Assembly: GCA_038226305.1 (NCBI GenBank)
Contig: JBBRQN010000005.1
Span: 115,714-179,713, forward strand
From: JASLDZ01 sp038226305
GTDB lineage: Bacteria; Pseudomonadota; Alphaproteobacteria; Caulobacterales; Caulobacteraceae
Length of the DNA stretch: 64,000 nt
Direction of reading: 5' to 3'
The notes under the pieces were generated by a model, which saw only the letters and a list, made by a program, of their open reading frames with translations, was not told the DNA's origin and did not search any database. Position numbers and translations under genes: made by a program. This document shows positions 36,374-45,315 of the stretch, piece by piece (position 1 is the first letter of the stretch; every line of letters starts with the position of its first letter).

Positions 36374-36943
36374 CTATGCCGCCGAGAGCGTGGTCTTCGG
36401 CGCTTCGCCTGTCACAGCGATCGGCTCGCCCGACACCACGCGGAGTAGTGCCTTTGCCACCTGCGCCAATCGCACCATTTCGGCGGGGGCGTCGTCGGCC
36501 GAGTCGTCCACGCTGTCCGCCAGCTCGCGAGCCAGAGCCAGGAGCTTGGGGGCGGAGACGATCAGCCGGGCCTGCGCCTCGATCTTGCGGGGATCGCGGT
36601 CGTATTCGGCGCCGGGGGTGCGCCAGCCGCCCCAGTCGGCCTCGTCGGTCACCACCACGGGGAAGGTGCCGGGGAAGGGATGGTGCTCGCAGTCGGCCTC
36701 GGTCTGCCACTTGTTGCGGGCGCGGAGGAGCCGCCACTCGCCGGTGGCGCCCGAGGTCTCGTCCAGGCTCTCGCTGCGCAGTTCGGCGGCGGTGAACTCC
36801 CGGCCCAGACCCACGTCGTAGGTAATGCGGATCGGCTCATCGAAGCCCTTGGACCACACGGGCACCAGCTTCTCGACCGTGGCCCACGCGCCGACCTTGT
36901 CGACCCAAACCCGCTGGTGACGGTGAAACTGCGCCTTGGCCAA
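36374..36943 (-). CDS. Conserved hypothetical protein
   Basis: About 189 residues with no domain I can name. The N-terminal part (LAKAQFHRHQRVWVDKVGAW) and VPVWSKGFDEPIRITYDVGLGREF look well conserved and beta-rich; the C-terminal half is helical and acidic. The motif DEADWGGWRTPGAEYDRDPRK is Trp-rich. The start is unclear: no ATG or GTG fits, and the TTG at 36941-36943 or a TTG at 37052-37054 are the only choices. I chose the shorter one because a promoter-like region for the plus-strand gene lies upstream. It is probably cytoplasmic. Gene call good, function unknown. Confidence 0.6.
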   Translation of the reverse strand: MAKAQFHRHQRVWVDKVGAWATVEKLVPVWSKGFDEPIRITYDVGLGREFTAAELRSESLDETSGATGEWRLLRARNKWQTEADCEHHPFPGTFPVVVTDEADWGGWRTPGAEYDRDPRKIEAQARLIVSAPKLLALARELADSVDDSADDAPAEMVRLAQVAKALLRVVSGEPIAVTGEAPKTTLSAA

Positions 36944-37107
36944 GGGGGTACGCTCAAAGGGAACTGTGGAACCGCCTGTCAGGATGGCGCCAAAACCTTG
37001 ACGCCGGGTCAATCTTGCGGGCGCCGCGGGCCGCTCTATGGTCGCGGCCGACAAGAGGCGCGCGGTACGACGTGCCCGCAGGGTTTGGACACGAAGGCGT
37101 TGCTCAG

Positions 37108-38223
37108 ATGAACTTCGACTGGTCCGACGATCAGAAGGCGCTGAAGGGCGAAGCCCGACGCTTCCTCGACGAGCGCTGCCCCACCACGCGCGTGCGCAAG
37201 GTGCTGGACGATGCCGCCACGCTCTACGACGCCGACCTGTGGAAGCAGGTCGCCGAGCTGGGCTGGGTGGGCGCGGCGATTCCGGAGGAGCATGGCGGCA
37301 CGGGTCTCGGCCACATCGAGCTGTGCGCCCTGGCCGAAGAGCTGGGTCGCAGCGTCGCGCCGATACCGTTCAGCTCCACCGTCTACCTTTTCGCCGAGGC
37401 GATCATGCTGGCGGGGAGCGAGGCGCAGAAGACGGCCATCCTGCCGAAGATCGCCGCTGGCGACCTGATCGGGGCTGTCGCCAGCTCCGAAGGGCCGGGC
37501 GGGCTCACCCCAGGCGGCCTGCGCTGCAAGGTAGAGGGCGGGAGGCTTACAGGCGAGAAGCTGCCGGTGACAGACGGCTCCATCGCCCATCACGCGATCG
37601 TTCTGGCGCAGGACGGCCAGCGACCGTCGTTGTTCCTCGTGGATCTGACGGGGGAGGGGGTTTCGCGCGAGACGCTGAAGACGCTCGATCCCACCCGCGA
37701 TGCGGCCAAGCTCACCTTCGCGAACGCCCTGGCCGAACGGCTGGGCGAGCAGGGGCAGGGCCTCGATCTCCTGCAGCGCATCTTCGACCGGGCGGCGGTG
37801 CCGATGGCCTTCGAGCAGGTCGGCGGGGCCGAGCGGTGCCTTGAGATGGCGAAGGACTACGCCATGCAGCGCTACGCCTTCGGCCGGGTGATCGCGAGCT
37901 ACCAAGCCATCAAGCACAAGCTGGCCGACATCTACGTGAAGACCGAGCTCGCTCGCTCAAACGCCTACTACGGCGCCTGGGCGTTGGCGTCGGGCGCGGC
38001 GGAGCTGCCCACGGCGGCGGCGGCCGCCCGGCTCTCGGCCACCGAGGCCTATGACTTTGCGGCCAAGGAGAACCTGCAGACGCACGGAGGCATGGGCTTC
38101 ACCTGGGATGCGGACTGCCACCTGCACTATCGCCGCTCGCGCCAGCTCGGCCTCATGGTCGGCGGCCCGCCCGTGTGGCGGGAACGGTTGATCGGCGAAC
38201 TCGAGAAGAGGAACGCGGCCTGA
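37108..38223 (+). CDS. Acyl-CoA dehydrogenase family protein, subunit lacking the catalytic Glu
   Basis: A 371-residue FAD flavoprotein of the acyl-CoA dehydrogenase fold. Domain landmarks are the N-terminal helical domain (FDWSDDQKALKGEARRF), the middle beta domain (IGAVASSEGPGG), and the C-terminal helical domain (RYAFGRVIASYQAIKHKLAD, THGGMGFTWDADCHLHYRR). The position of the LCAD-type catalytic Glu reads FDRAAV, with Asp, and no Glu is seen at the MCAD position either. The next gene overlaps it and carries a plausible Glu, so the two may form a heteromer. Substrate unknown. Confidence 0.85.
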   Translation: MNFDWSDDQKALKGEARRFLDERCPTTRVRKVLDDAATLYDADLWKQVAELGWVGAAIPEEHGGTGLGHIELCALAEELGRSVAPIPFSSTVYLFAEAIMLAGSEAQKTAILPKIAAGDLIGAVASSEGPGGLTPGGLRCKVEGGRLTGEKLPVTDGSIAHHAIVLAQDGQRPSLFLVDLTGEGVSRETLKTLDPTRDAAKLTFANALAERLGEQGQGLDLLQRIFDRAAVPMAFEQVGGAERCLEMAKDYAMQRYAFGRVIASYQAIKHKLADIYVKTELARSNAYYGAWALASGAAELPTAAAAARLSATEAYDFAAKENLQTHGGMGFTWDADCHLHYRRSRQLGLMVGGPPVWRERLIGELEKRNAA

Positions 38224-39452
38224 TGGATTTCAACGACTCCCCCGAAGAGGCCGCCTTCCGCGATCACGCGCGCGACTGGCTGAAAGAGAACGCCCCAAAG
38301 CGCGACACCGCCCGCGCGCGCCGCTCGGCTGACGAGATCGTCGAGGCCAAGAGCTGGCAGGCCAAGAAGGCGCAGGCCGGCTACGCCTGCATCCCCTGGC
38401 CCAAGGCGACCGGCGGCGGCGGCGGAACGCCGATGCAGAAGGTGATCTTCGACCAGGAAGAGGCCGCCTACGGCCTCAACTTCGGCATCTTCGAGATCGG
38501 CCTCGGCATGTGCGTGCCCACCGTGCTGGCCTTTGGCGACGATGCCACCAAGGCGCGCTTCGCAGGCCCCGCCGTGCGAGGCGACGAAGTGTGGTGCCAG
38601 CTGTTCAGCGAGCCCGCCGCGGGGTCGGACGTGGCCGCCAGCCGCACCAAGGCCGTGCTGGCCGATGACGGTTCGGGCGACTGGATCATCGACGGGCAGA
38701 AGGTGTGGACCTCAGGCGCTCACTACAGCGACTTCGGCATCTTGCTGGTGCGCACCGATCCCGACGTGCCCAAACACAAGGGGCTGACCATGTTTTGGAT
38801 CGACATGCACGATCCAGCCGTGGAGGTGCGCCCTATCCACCAGGCCTCAGGCGGATCTGAGTTCAACGAGGTGTTCTTCACCGGCCTGCGGGTGAAAGAC
38901 AGCCAGCGCCTGGGCGAGGTGGGCAAGGGCTGGAACGTCGCCCTCGTCACACTGATGAACGAGCGCCTCGCCGTGGGCGGTGCCACCGGCATCAACTGGC
39001 CGGAGCTCATGGCGATGGCCCGCGAAATCCCGGGCGCCAATGGCGAGGGCACCGCCCTGAAGGACGCCGGCTTCCGCGAGAAGCTGGCCGACTGGTACGT
39101 CATGGCCGAGGGCCTGAAGATGACCCGCGCCCGCTCCATGACCGCCCTCTCCCGCGGGCAGACCCCGGGGCCGGAAGCTTCAGTCGGCAAGGTCGTCTCG
39201 GCCCTGCAGCTGCAGGACATGGCTTCAGAGGCGATGGACCGGCTGGATCAGTTCGGCATCATCGACGATCCTGCGCTGGCACCGCTCGCGGGCGCGTTCC
39301 AGCAGGGCTACTTCTGGGCGGCGGGCCTGCGCATCGCCGGCGGCACCGACGAGATCCTGAAGAACATCATCGCCGAGCGCGTGCTGGGCCTTCCCGGCGA
39401 CATCCGCGTCGACCGCGACGTCGCCTTCAAGGACCAGCCCCGCGGGGCGTGA
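38223..39452 (+). CDS. Acyl-CoA dehydrogenase family protein, catalytic partner
   Basis: A 409-residue acyl-CoA dehydrogenase whose ATG overlaps the TGA of the preceding gene (TGATG), implying equal co-production. Landmarks are YACIPWPKATGGGG, CQLFSEPAAGSDVAA (FAD-binding middle domain), VTLMNERLAVGG, where the Glu of NERL is the likely catalytic base as in LCAD-type enzymes, and RIAGGTDEILKNIIAERVLG. In actinobacteria such pairs act on steroid side chains; a role in a branched or bulky acyl-CoA pathway is possible. The pair has no other catabolic gene beside it, so substrate is open. Confidence 0.87.
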   Translation: MDFNDSPEEAAFRDHARDWLKENAPKRDTARARRSADEIVEAKSWQAKKAQAGYACIPWPKATGGGGGTPMQKVIFDQEEAAYGLNFGIFEIGLGMCVPTVLAFGDDATKARFAGPAVRGDEVWCQLFSEPAAGSDVAASRTKAVLADDGSGDWIIDGQKVWTSGAHYSDFGILLVRTDPDVPKHKGLTMFWIDMHDPAVEVRPIHQASGGSEFNEVFFTGLRVKDSQRLGEVGKGWNVALVTLMNERLAVGGATGINWPELMAMAREIPGANGEGTALKDAGFREKLADWYVMAEGLKMTRARSMTALSRGQTPGPEASVGKVVSALQLQDMASEAMDRLDQFGIIDDPALAPLAGAFQQGYFWAAGLRIAGGTDEILKNIIAERVLGLPGDIRVDRDVAFKDQPRGA

Positions 39453-39495
39453 GGGGCCGACCCTCCCCACGCTCTGCGAGGGGAGGGAGTTCGGG

Positions 39496-39891
39496 CTACC
39501 GCTTGAAGGTGTTCAGCAGGCCTGAGAGCGCGTCCGTGCCCTGTTCAGGCACCTGGCCGTTGGGCGTCAGGTGATCCACCAGCTGCGGCAGGAGTTCGGA
39601 GATGTGCTGGGCCGCCACGTCCGGCGTCACGCCCAGCTTCTCAGCGAACTGGGTGATCGCCCCATCGCCCAAGACGGAGCGGATCTGATCGCCCGTCACG
39701 CCCACGTTGGCGGCGTTGGAAATCCACGAGTGCACGGCACCGCCCAGCCCGGCCTTCTCGAATGCGCCGACCATTCCAGGCAGCCCGCCCTCATGCGACT
39801 GCAAGAGGCCGCCCAGCGCGCCCAGAGGCCCGCCACCTTCGCCGCCCGTCGCGCTCGAGATCATGCCGCCGATGCTGTCGAACAGGCCCAT
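39496..39891 (-). CDS. YidB-like DUF937 protein
   Basis: A 131-residue protein of the YidB/DUF937 family. The N-terminal Gly-rich stretch (MGLFDSIGGMISS, then GEGGGPLGALGGLLQ) and the C-terminal helical core (GDQIRSVLGDGAITQFAEKLGVTPDVAAQHI, then LPQLVDHLTPNG) are characteristic. No signal peptide is seen. Its function is unknown. It stands alone, facing the acyl-CoA dehydrogenase pair, with its promoter in the 160-bp gap before the next gene. Confidence 0.9.
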   Translation of the reverse strand: MGLFDSIGGMISSATGGEGGGPLGALGGLLQSHEGGLPGMVGAFEKAGLGGAVHSWISNAANVGVTGDQIRSVLGDGAITQFAEKLGVTPDVAAQHISELLPQLVDHLTPNGQVPEQGTDALSGLLNTFKR

Positions 39892-40051
39892 GTGCTTCGC
39901 TCCCTTTTGCCGAGCCCCACCGTAGACAGGGTTTGCGACAAGAGTCAGGCTCCCTGTCGCGTCGCCGCCATGCCATCACGTCCCGCCCAAGCCCCGGTCG
40001 CGGGGCGCGTCGTGTCAGGCCCATCGACCGCAACACAAATGGAAGCTCAGT

Positions 40052-40813
40052 TTGAAAACGCCCTGGATTCGCGTGTGCGCCGTGATCGCGGCCACCGTCT
40101 TCGCGCTGGGCGCTCCGGCGCTTCAGGCGCTGACGCATTTCGGCCTGTCGGCGCAGCAGTTCTCGGAAACCGGAGACTCGACGCTGCGGGCGGCCGGCTA
40201 TGCCTTCGCCATCTGGGGGCCGATCTATCTCGGGATCATGGCCTATGCCGTTTGGCAGGCGCTTCCAGGCCGAGCGAACGGGCGGTTGCTGAGTGAACTC
40301 GGGTGGCCCTCCGCCCTGGCCATCGCGGGCTGCGGGGCGTGGATCCTGGCGTCCGCGATGAACGCCCGCTGGCCCAGCGTCGTGATCATCGTCGGCTCGG
40401 CGGCCGTCCTGACCGGAGCACTCCTGACCCTCACCGCCCCCCGGCAGGTGAAGGCGGTCGACGTGGCGCTGGTGCTCACCCCGCTGGACGCCCTGGCCGG
40501 GTGGCTCACGGTCGCCTCCGCGCTGAACCTCACCACGGTGCTGACCGCGCTGGGCTTCGTCACCGGGTCGATCCGAGTGGGCGTAGGCGTGGCGGGGGTG
40601 CTGGCCACGGCCGCGATCGCGCTGGCGGTCGCGCTCCGACTGCGCAGGCTCGCCTATCCGGCGGCCGTGGCCTGGGGGCTGATCGGCGTGTGGGCGGCCA
40701 TGCGCGAGGGAACGCCCGTCACCGCCTGGGTCGCGCTCGGCTGTGCGGGCACCGTGGCGCTGGCGGGACTTGTGGCCACGATCTCCGCTTCACGTCAGGC
40801 TGGCGGCCGGTAG
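40052..40813 (+). CDS. Polytopic membrane protein, TspO/MBR-like
   Basis: A 253-residue inner membrane protein with about seven hydrophobic segments. The motif AGYAFAIWGPIYLGIMAYAVWQ near residues 48-70 is the feature of TspO/MBR-related and 'tryptophan-rich' membrane proteins, but the length exceeds true TspO (about 160), so it is a distant relative. The TTG at 40052 follows a GGAAG and begins with KTPWIRVCAV. The final codons overlap the convergent FAD monooxygenase by 19 bp. Ligand or substrate is unknown. Confidence 0.6.
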   Translation: MKTPWIRVCAVIAATVFALGAPALQALTHFGLSAQQFSETGDSTLRAAGYAFAIWGPIYLGIMAYAVWQALPGRANGRLLSELGWPSALAIAGCGAWILASAMNARWPSVVIIVGSAAVLTGALLTLTAPRQVKAVDVALVLTPLDALAGWLTVASALNLTTVLTALGFVTGSIRVGVGVAGVLATAAIALAVALRLRRLAYPAAVAWGLIGVWAAMREGTPVTAWVALGCAGTVALAGLVATISASRQAGGR

Positions 40814-41961
40814 CCGTAGAGCCAGTCGAGCCGGGCGGCGGGAGATCGGCCGCCCAGTCGATCGGAGAAACTCGCGAGGCCGAACCCCAGGGCCGTGATC
40901 GGGCTCGGCAGATGGAAGATCGTCCCGTTGCGACGGGAGGCGGCCTGCACCCTGGCCGTTCGCGGCCGCCGCTCCGCCTCGAAGCCCCGCAGCCGCTCGG
41001 TCAGGTCGCCCGGTCCCGTCATGTGTCGCGCCAGGGCCTCCGCATCCTCGATCGCCATCGCGGCCCCTTGGGCGAGGTAGGGAGCGGTGGCGTGGGCCGC
41101 GTCGCCCATCACCACGGCGTTGCCGCTCGACCAGCGGGGCAGGCGGGCCAGATCGGCCAGCGGCCACCGACTGATGGATTCCACGCGAGCCAGCAACGCG
41201 CGCACCTCCGGTGCCGCATCCGAAAAGGCCCGGCGCAGATCGGCGGGATCGGCAGGCGTGCTCCAGGAAGTGTCGCCCCGATCGCCCGGCGTGACGGCCA
41301 CGAGGTTGAGAAAGGCCCCGCCGCTCACGGGATAGGCGACCAGATGTCGGCGCGGGCAAGTCCACACCACCGCCGATGGCGCGTCTTGCGGCTGGATGGG
41401 GATCAGCGCCCGCCAGGCCGTCTCGCCCAGCATGCGGGGGGGAGACGCGGGGCAGATCGCCTGCCTGACGATGGAGCGCACACCGTCTGCCCCGATCACG
41501 ACATCGGCCGGGAGAGGCTCGCCGCCAGCCAGCGCCACTCCGCCCATCGCGAGGCCCGTCACCGCAGTTCCCAGTCGCAGCTCGGCCGCGTTTCGAGACT
41601 GCACCGCCTCCAGCAGCACGGATTGAAGGTCGGCCCGATGCACCTGCAGGTAGGGTGCGCCCCACCGAGCTTCCGCCTCCGCGCCCAAGGGCATGGAGAA
41701 CAGGGGCGTTCCGTTGCTCCCGTCCCGCACGTCGGCAGAGGCGGGCTGGGTCGCCACGGCGCGCAGGGCCTGTTCGAGCCCGAGGGCGAAGAGAAGGCGC
41801 GTGGCGTTGGGCCCGAGCTGCACGCCCGCTCCCGCCGCCTCCAGCGCCGGCACCCGGTCCAGCAGGAGTGGCCGCACACCCCGCGCGTGGAGCGACAGGG
41901 CCAGCGTCAGCCCTCCTATTCCCGCCCCGACCCCGATCACGCGCACCCTGTCGTCTCCCAA
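40795..41961 (-). CDS. FAD-dependent monooxygenase (salicylate hydroxylase-like)
   Basis: A 388-residue class A flavoprotein hydroxylase. The N-terminal Rossmann motif (GVGAGIGGLTLALSL), the DG motif VIGADGVRSIVR (about 160-170) and the GD motif GNAVVMGDAAHATAPYLAQGAAMAIEDA (about 285-310) are all present. These enzymes use NAD(P)H and O2 to hydroxylate aromatics. The C-terminal end (YGYRPPA) is typical of the salicylate/zeaxanthin-like branch. The substrate cannot be told from this. It is divergent from the glycosyltransferase gene. Confidence 0.87.
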   Translation of the reverse strand: MGDDRVRVIGVGAGIGGLTLALSLHARGVRPLLLDRVPALEAAGAGVQLGPNATRLLFALGLEQALRAVATQPASADVRDGSNGTPLFSMPLGAEAEARWGAPYLQVHRADLQSVLLEAVQSRNAAELRLGTAVTGLAMGGVALAGGEPLPADVVIGADGVRSIVRQAICPASPPRMLGETAWRALIPIQPQDAPSAVVWTCPRRHLVAYPVSGGAFLNLVAVTPGDRGDTSWSTPADPADLRRAFSDAAPEVRALLARVESISRWPLADLARLPRWSSGNAVVMGDAAHATAPYLAQGAAMAIEDAEALARHMTGPGDLTERLRGFEAERRPRTARVQAASRRNGTIFHLPSPITALGFGLASFSDRLGGRSPAARLDWLYGYRPPA

Positions 41962-41976
41962 CGCTCGCAGAGGAGC

Positions 41977-42005
41977 TTGACCGCGGCCCCCCGTTGCGCT
42001 CGACC
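41977..42005 (+). promoter_or_regulatory. Candidate promoter for the glycosyltransferase gene
   Basis: TTGACC (41977-41982) and GCTCGACC (41998-42005) resemble the Caulobacter housekeeping consensus TTGACGS-N10-14-GCTANAWC, with 15 bases between TTGACC and GCT. The gene start is 87 bp downstream, leaving a short leader. Confidence 0.35.
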
Positions 42006-42079
42006 ATGCGTTCGGAGGCGGCGAACGGAAAGCCTCTCCGGTGCGTTGCCCTTAGCGTGATTGGCCGTTTCAGGGCCGC

Positions 42080-42085
42080 AGGAGG
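42080..42085 (+). promoter_or_regulatory. Strong Shine-Dalgarno that fixes a TTG start
   Basis: AGGAGG lies 6 bases before the TTG at 42092. It decides the start of the glycosyltransferase over an internal ATG at residue 37. Confidence 0.7.
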
Positions 42086-42091
42086 AACGGC

Positions 42092-43315
42092 TTGGTCTTC
42101 CAGATCGGGTCCACGGAAGACGGGCTGTTTTCCCGCCGCGGCGTCGGACGCCTTCAGCCCGCCGCCGAGCCCGGCCTGCGGCGGCTTGTCGACACCACCA
42201 TGCTGTTCGCCCCCAAGAGCGGCGGCGTGAAACGCTACCTCCTCGCCAAGCGCGCCTGGTTCGCCCTGGCCCGCCCCGACATCGCGCACACGCTCGTCGT
42301 GCCGGGAGCCTCCAACCGGGACAATGGCCGGGGCGTGGTGAGCGTCGCTGCCGCCCGCCTGCCTTTCGGCGACGGCTATCGCTGGCCGACCTCCACCAAG
42401 CGCTGGGCCGATCGCCTGTGCGAGCTGGCGCCCAGCCTGATCGAGGCGGGCGACCCTTACGCCCCAGGCCGCGCCGCGCTCGACGCCGGAGAGCGTCTGG
42501 GCGTGCCGGTGGTCGGCTTCTGCCATTCCGATCCGGCACAGCTGGCCGCGCTCCACCTTGGTGAATGGGCCGAGCCGCCTGTACGCAGGCGGTGGGCGCG
42601 GCTGTTCCGGCGCTTCGATCAGGTGGTCGCGCCCTCGCGCCACATCGCGGATCGCCTGGCCTTCGCCGGCGTGCCCAACGTGGTGGTGCAGCCGCTCGGG
42701 GTGGACGTGGAGACGTTCAATCCGTCCAGGGCCGATCCGGCCCGCCTGCGGCGTGCGCTGGGCCTGTCACCCCACGTGAAGCTCCTCGTGTTCGCGGGCC
42801 GGCCTGCGCGGGAGAAGAACGTCGACGTCATGCTCGAGACAGTGGCTCGATTGGGCGATGGCCATCATCTCCTCCTGATCGGGGCAGGGGCCACGGCGCG
42901 ACCGCAGTCGAACGCCACCTTCCTCAACTATCAGAAAGACCCCCGGGAGGTGGCGCGCCTCCTCGCCAGCTGCGACGCCTTCCTGCACGCCAACCCCAAC
43001 GAGCCCTTCGGCCTCGTGGCGCTGGAGGCAATGGCCTGCGGCCTGCCTATGGTGGCGACCGCCTCGGGCGGCGTGTCCGAGATCGTGGACGAGGGCGTGG
43101 GCCAGCTGGCCCCGCACGCCACCGCTCACAGCTTGGCGCAGGCGGTGGAAGCCCTGTTCGAGCGCGACCTGTCGTCCTTGGGCACGGCCGCCCGCGCCCG
43201 GGTCGAAGCGCTCTACGGCTGGGACGCGGTGTTCACCGGACTGACCGGACTCTATGAACGCCTGACCGGAACGGTGCAGGCCAACGTCGTGCCGCTCCTG
43301 CCCCGACTTCACTGA
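42092..43315 (+). CDS. GT4-family glycosyltransferase
   Basis: A 407-residue retaining glycosyltransferase of the GT-B fold. N-terminal domain: FAPKSGGVKRYLLAKR with the Gly-rich acceptor loop, FCHSDPAQ. C-terminal donor domain: FAGRPAREKNVDVMLE and HANPNEPFGLVALEAMACGLP, containing the EX7E motif that binds the nucleotide sugar. The start is a TTG fixed by AGGAGG at 42080-42085; the first 30 residues are not homologous in type and could be a leader. It may act on a cell-surface glycan, but its acceptor is unknown. Confidence 0.88.
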   Translation: MVFQIGSTEDGLFSRRGVGRLQPAAEPGLRRLVDTTMLFAPKSGGVKRYLLAKRAWFALARPDIAHTLVVPGASNRDNGRGVVSVAAARLPFGDGYRWPTSTKRWADRLCELAPSLIEAGDPYAPGRAALDAGERLGVPVVGFCHSDPAQLAALHLGEWAEPPVRRRWARLFRRFDQVVAPSRHIADRLAFAGVPNVVVQPLGVDVETFNPSRADPARLRRALGLSPHVKLLVFAGRPAREKNVDVMLETVARLGDGHHLLLIGAGATARPQSNATFLNYQKDPREVARLLASCDAFLHANPNEPFGLVALEAMACGLPMVATASGGVSEIVDEGVGQLAPHATAHSLAQAVEALFERDLSSLGTAARARVEALYGWDAVFTGLTGLYERLTGTVQANVVPLLPRLH

Positions 43316-43332
43316 CCCGATCGCGCCCGCAA

Positions 43333-44334
43333 ATGCCGACCTCTGCGGAACCCCGAACTCACCGGTTCTCGGTCGCGCCGATGATGGACTGGACGGACCG
43401 GCATTGCCGGGCGTTCCACCGGACGTTGACACGGCATGCGCGGCTTTACACCGAGATGGTGACGGCGCCGGCGATCCTGCGCGGGGATCGGGATCGGCTG
43501 CTGGGCTTCGACGATTGCGAACATCCCGTGGCGCTGCAGCTCGGCGGGTCGGACCCGGCCCAGCTGGCGCAGGCGGCCCGCATCGGGGCCGACTACGGCT
43601 ACGACGAGATCAACCTGAACGTGGGCTGCCCCTCCGACCGGGTGCAGGGGGGTGACTTCGGAGCGTGCCTGATGCGCCGCCCGCAGCACGTGGCCGAGTG
43701 CATGGCCGCCATCGCCTCTGCCGTGGCTGTGCCCGCCACTGTCAAATGCCGCATCGGGGTGGACGAGCAGGTGCCGGAGGAGGCCCTCTTCACCCTGATC
43801 GACGCCTGCGCCGAGGCGGGGGTGACGGTCTTCGCAGTTCACGCCCGCAAGGCCTGGCTGCAGGGGCTTTCGCCCAAGGAAAATCGCGATGTGCCGCCGC
43901 TCGACTATCCGCTTGTCGATCAGTTGAAGCGTGAACGGCCTCATCTCACGATCGTGCTGAACGGTGGGCTCGCGGGTCTTGCAGCCGCGCAGGCCGCGCT
44001 GGAGCGGGGGCTGGACGGGGCGATGCTGGGCCGCGCCGCCTATCATGAGCCGGGCCTTCTGGGCGGGGTCGATGCCCTCTTCTTCGGCGGAGACGACGTG
44101 GTTTCCGAGCACGAGGCGGTGGAGCGCTATCGCCCCTACCTCGCGGCGCGATTGGCTGAGGGCGTCCACCTGTCGCACATGACGCGGCACATGCTGGGCC
44201 TGTTCACCGGTCGGCCCGGGGCCCGGGCCTGGCGTCGGATTCTCACCGTGGAAAGCGTGAGGCCGGGGGCCGGGCTGGACGTGATCGACAGGGCGCTGGC
44301 CTGCGTGTCTACTGAGGCCCGCACCGCGGCCTGA
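43333..44334 (+). CDS. dusA: tRNA-dihydrouridine(20/20a) synthase
   Basis: DusA reduces U20/U20a in tRNA D-loops using FMN and NADPH. The 333 residues begin with HRFSVAPMMDWTDRHCR, the DusA hallmark, then NLNVGCPSDRVQGGDFGA, which holds the catalytic Cys, KCRIGVDEQ, VHARKAWLQGLSPKENR and LNGGLAG (flavin phosphate site). The C-terminal helical domain has HMLGLFTGRPGARAWRR, typical of DusA. The ATG at 43333 is preferred. It is 17 bp downstream of the glycosyltransferase and faces the aspartic protease gene. Confidence 0.96.
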   Translation: MPTSAEPRTHRFSVAPMMDWTDRHCRAFHRTLTRHARLYTEMVTAPAILRGDRDRLLGFDDCEHPVALQLGGSDPAQLAQAARIGADYGYDEINLNVGCPSDRVQGGDFGACLMRRPQHVAECMAAIASAVAVPATVKCRIGVDEQVPEEALFTLIDACAEAGVTVFAVHARKAWLQGLSPKENRDVPPLDYPLVDQLKRERPHLTIVLNGGLAGLAAAQAALERGLDGAMLGRAAYHEPGLLGGVDALFFGGDDVVSEHEAVERYRPYLAARLAEGVHLSHMTRHMLGLFTGRPGARAWRRILTVESVRPGAGLDVIDRALACVSTEARTAA

Positions 44335-44350
44335 CGCCGGCCTGCACCGG

Positions 44351-44872
44351 TCAGGGGGTGAGCGTCAGCGCCTGGCGATCGGCCGAGAAGCCCGACAGGC
44401 GTCCCAGATAGCTCATGCCAAGGAGCGAGGCGTCCATGCCGCCTGCGACGACGAGGGCGTGAACGTCGGCCACCTCCGCCCCCGCCACGGAGACGCTGTG
44501 AAGCGTGACGGGCGCCGCCGCAGCCGGTCCTGACGCCGTGGCGACGCTGCGGTCGTAGTCGAGGTGCGAGGTGTCGAGGTCGAGCGCCTTCGCATCGGCG
44601 AGAGTCAGCGCCACGGCGCTCGAGCCCGTGTCGACGAGTACGCGGATCGGCCGCCCGTTCACTCGGGCCTGCGCCCAGAAGTGTCCGTCAGCCGCTTTCG
44701 GAACCTGGAGGGCGTGGGTCGCGGCTGCGACACCGCCGTGCACGCCGGCGGCCTTCACCACGCCCACCGTGGCGGCGGCGGCGATCATGGCGGTGCACGT
44801 GGCTACCGCCACGATGGCACCGGAGCGCAGGAAGGCGGCGGTTGGGCGCCACAGGGCAGGGGAGCGCGGCAT
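44351..44872 (-). CDS. Membrane-anchored retropepsin-like aspartic protease
   Basis: A 173-residue clan AA aspartic protease family protein (TIGR02281-like). A membrane segment (about 18-40) precedes the single-copy protease domain, with the catalytic VDTGSSAVALT near residue 88 and a second conserved LLGMSYLGRLSGF. Such proteins act as dimers in the periplasm. The substrate is unknown. ATG at 44870-44872 is the only reasonable start. It is transcribed after the DUF1289 gene, 106 bp downstream. Confidence 0.85.
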   Translation of the reverse strand: MPRSPALWRPTAAFLRSGAIVAVATCTAMIAAAATVGVVKAAGVHGGVAAATHALQVPKAADGHFWAQARVNGRPIRVLVDTGSSAVALTLADAKALDLDTSHLDYDRSVATASGPAAAAPVTLHSVSVAGAEVADVHALVVAGGMDASLLGMSYLGRLSGFSADRQALTLTP

Positions 44873-44978
44873 GGGGGCGTTCGGCTCGGGTCGGGGCGCC
44901 GCTTCTCGACGCTGAGCCCAGAGGCTTACACCGCTTGCCTTTGCATCCGGTGAATCCCACCCGCCGCTTGTGAAATGC

Positions 44979-45191
44979 TCAGGCGGGGAACGCGCCGGGC
45001 GGGGCGGGCTGGGGGCGGCCGGGCAGGGCGGCCACGACGGTCTGGCGCTCTGCATCGGTCATCGCGCCCCAGCGTGCGATCTCGGGCAGGGTGCGGCGGC
45101 AACCGGCGCACAGGCCGCTTCGCCCGTCCACCATGCAGAGGCGCACGCAGGGGCTGACGATCGCAGTCGCGGGAGAGGCATCGGAAGCCAT
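44979..45191 (-). CDS. DUF1289 small cysteine-rich protein
   Basis: A 70-residue protein of the DUF1289 family. Four cysteines sit in SPCVRLCMVDGRSGLCAGCRR (C-x3-C, then C-x2-C), which probably bind zinc or an iron-sulfur cluster; GCRRTLPEIARW is the family signature. The Pro-rich tail is low complexity. ATG at 45189-45191 was chosen; an upstream extension in frame runs into the BLUF region and lacks conservation by eye. Function unknown. Confidence 0.85.
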   Translation of the reverse strand: MASDASPATAIVSPCVRLCMVDGRSGLCAGCRRTLPEIARWGAMTDAERQTVVAALPGRPQPAPPGAFPA

Positions 45192-45315
45192 CGGCAGAGG
45201 ATAGCATTTCCGGCTTGGCGGTGCAGTGCCCGCGCAAAATGGGCCGTGTGGCTGCGGCCCTCGACACGGGCTTCGCCAGCGTGCAATCCGCGCTGAGGTT
45301 CGGGAGTGCCTTGGC

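Noticed and set aside
36998..37030. TTGACG near 37000 as a promoter for the acyl-CoA dehydrogenase pair
   Set aside because: The only good -10-like element (CTATGG) is too far from this -35; a second weak TTGCGG pairing was not convincing enough to list.
40303..42060. A 585-codon plus-strand frame
   Set aside because: Antisense to the FAD monooxygenase and out of frame with the TspO-like gene.
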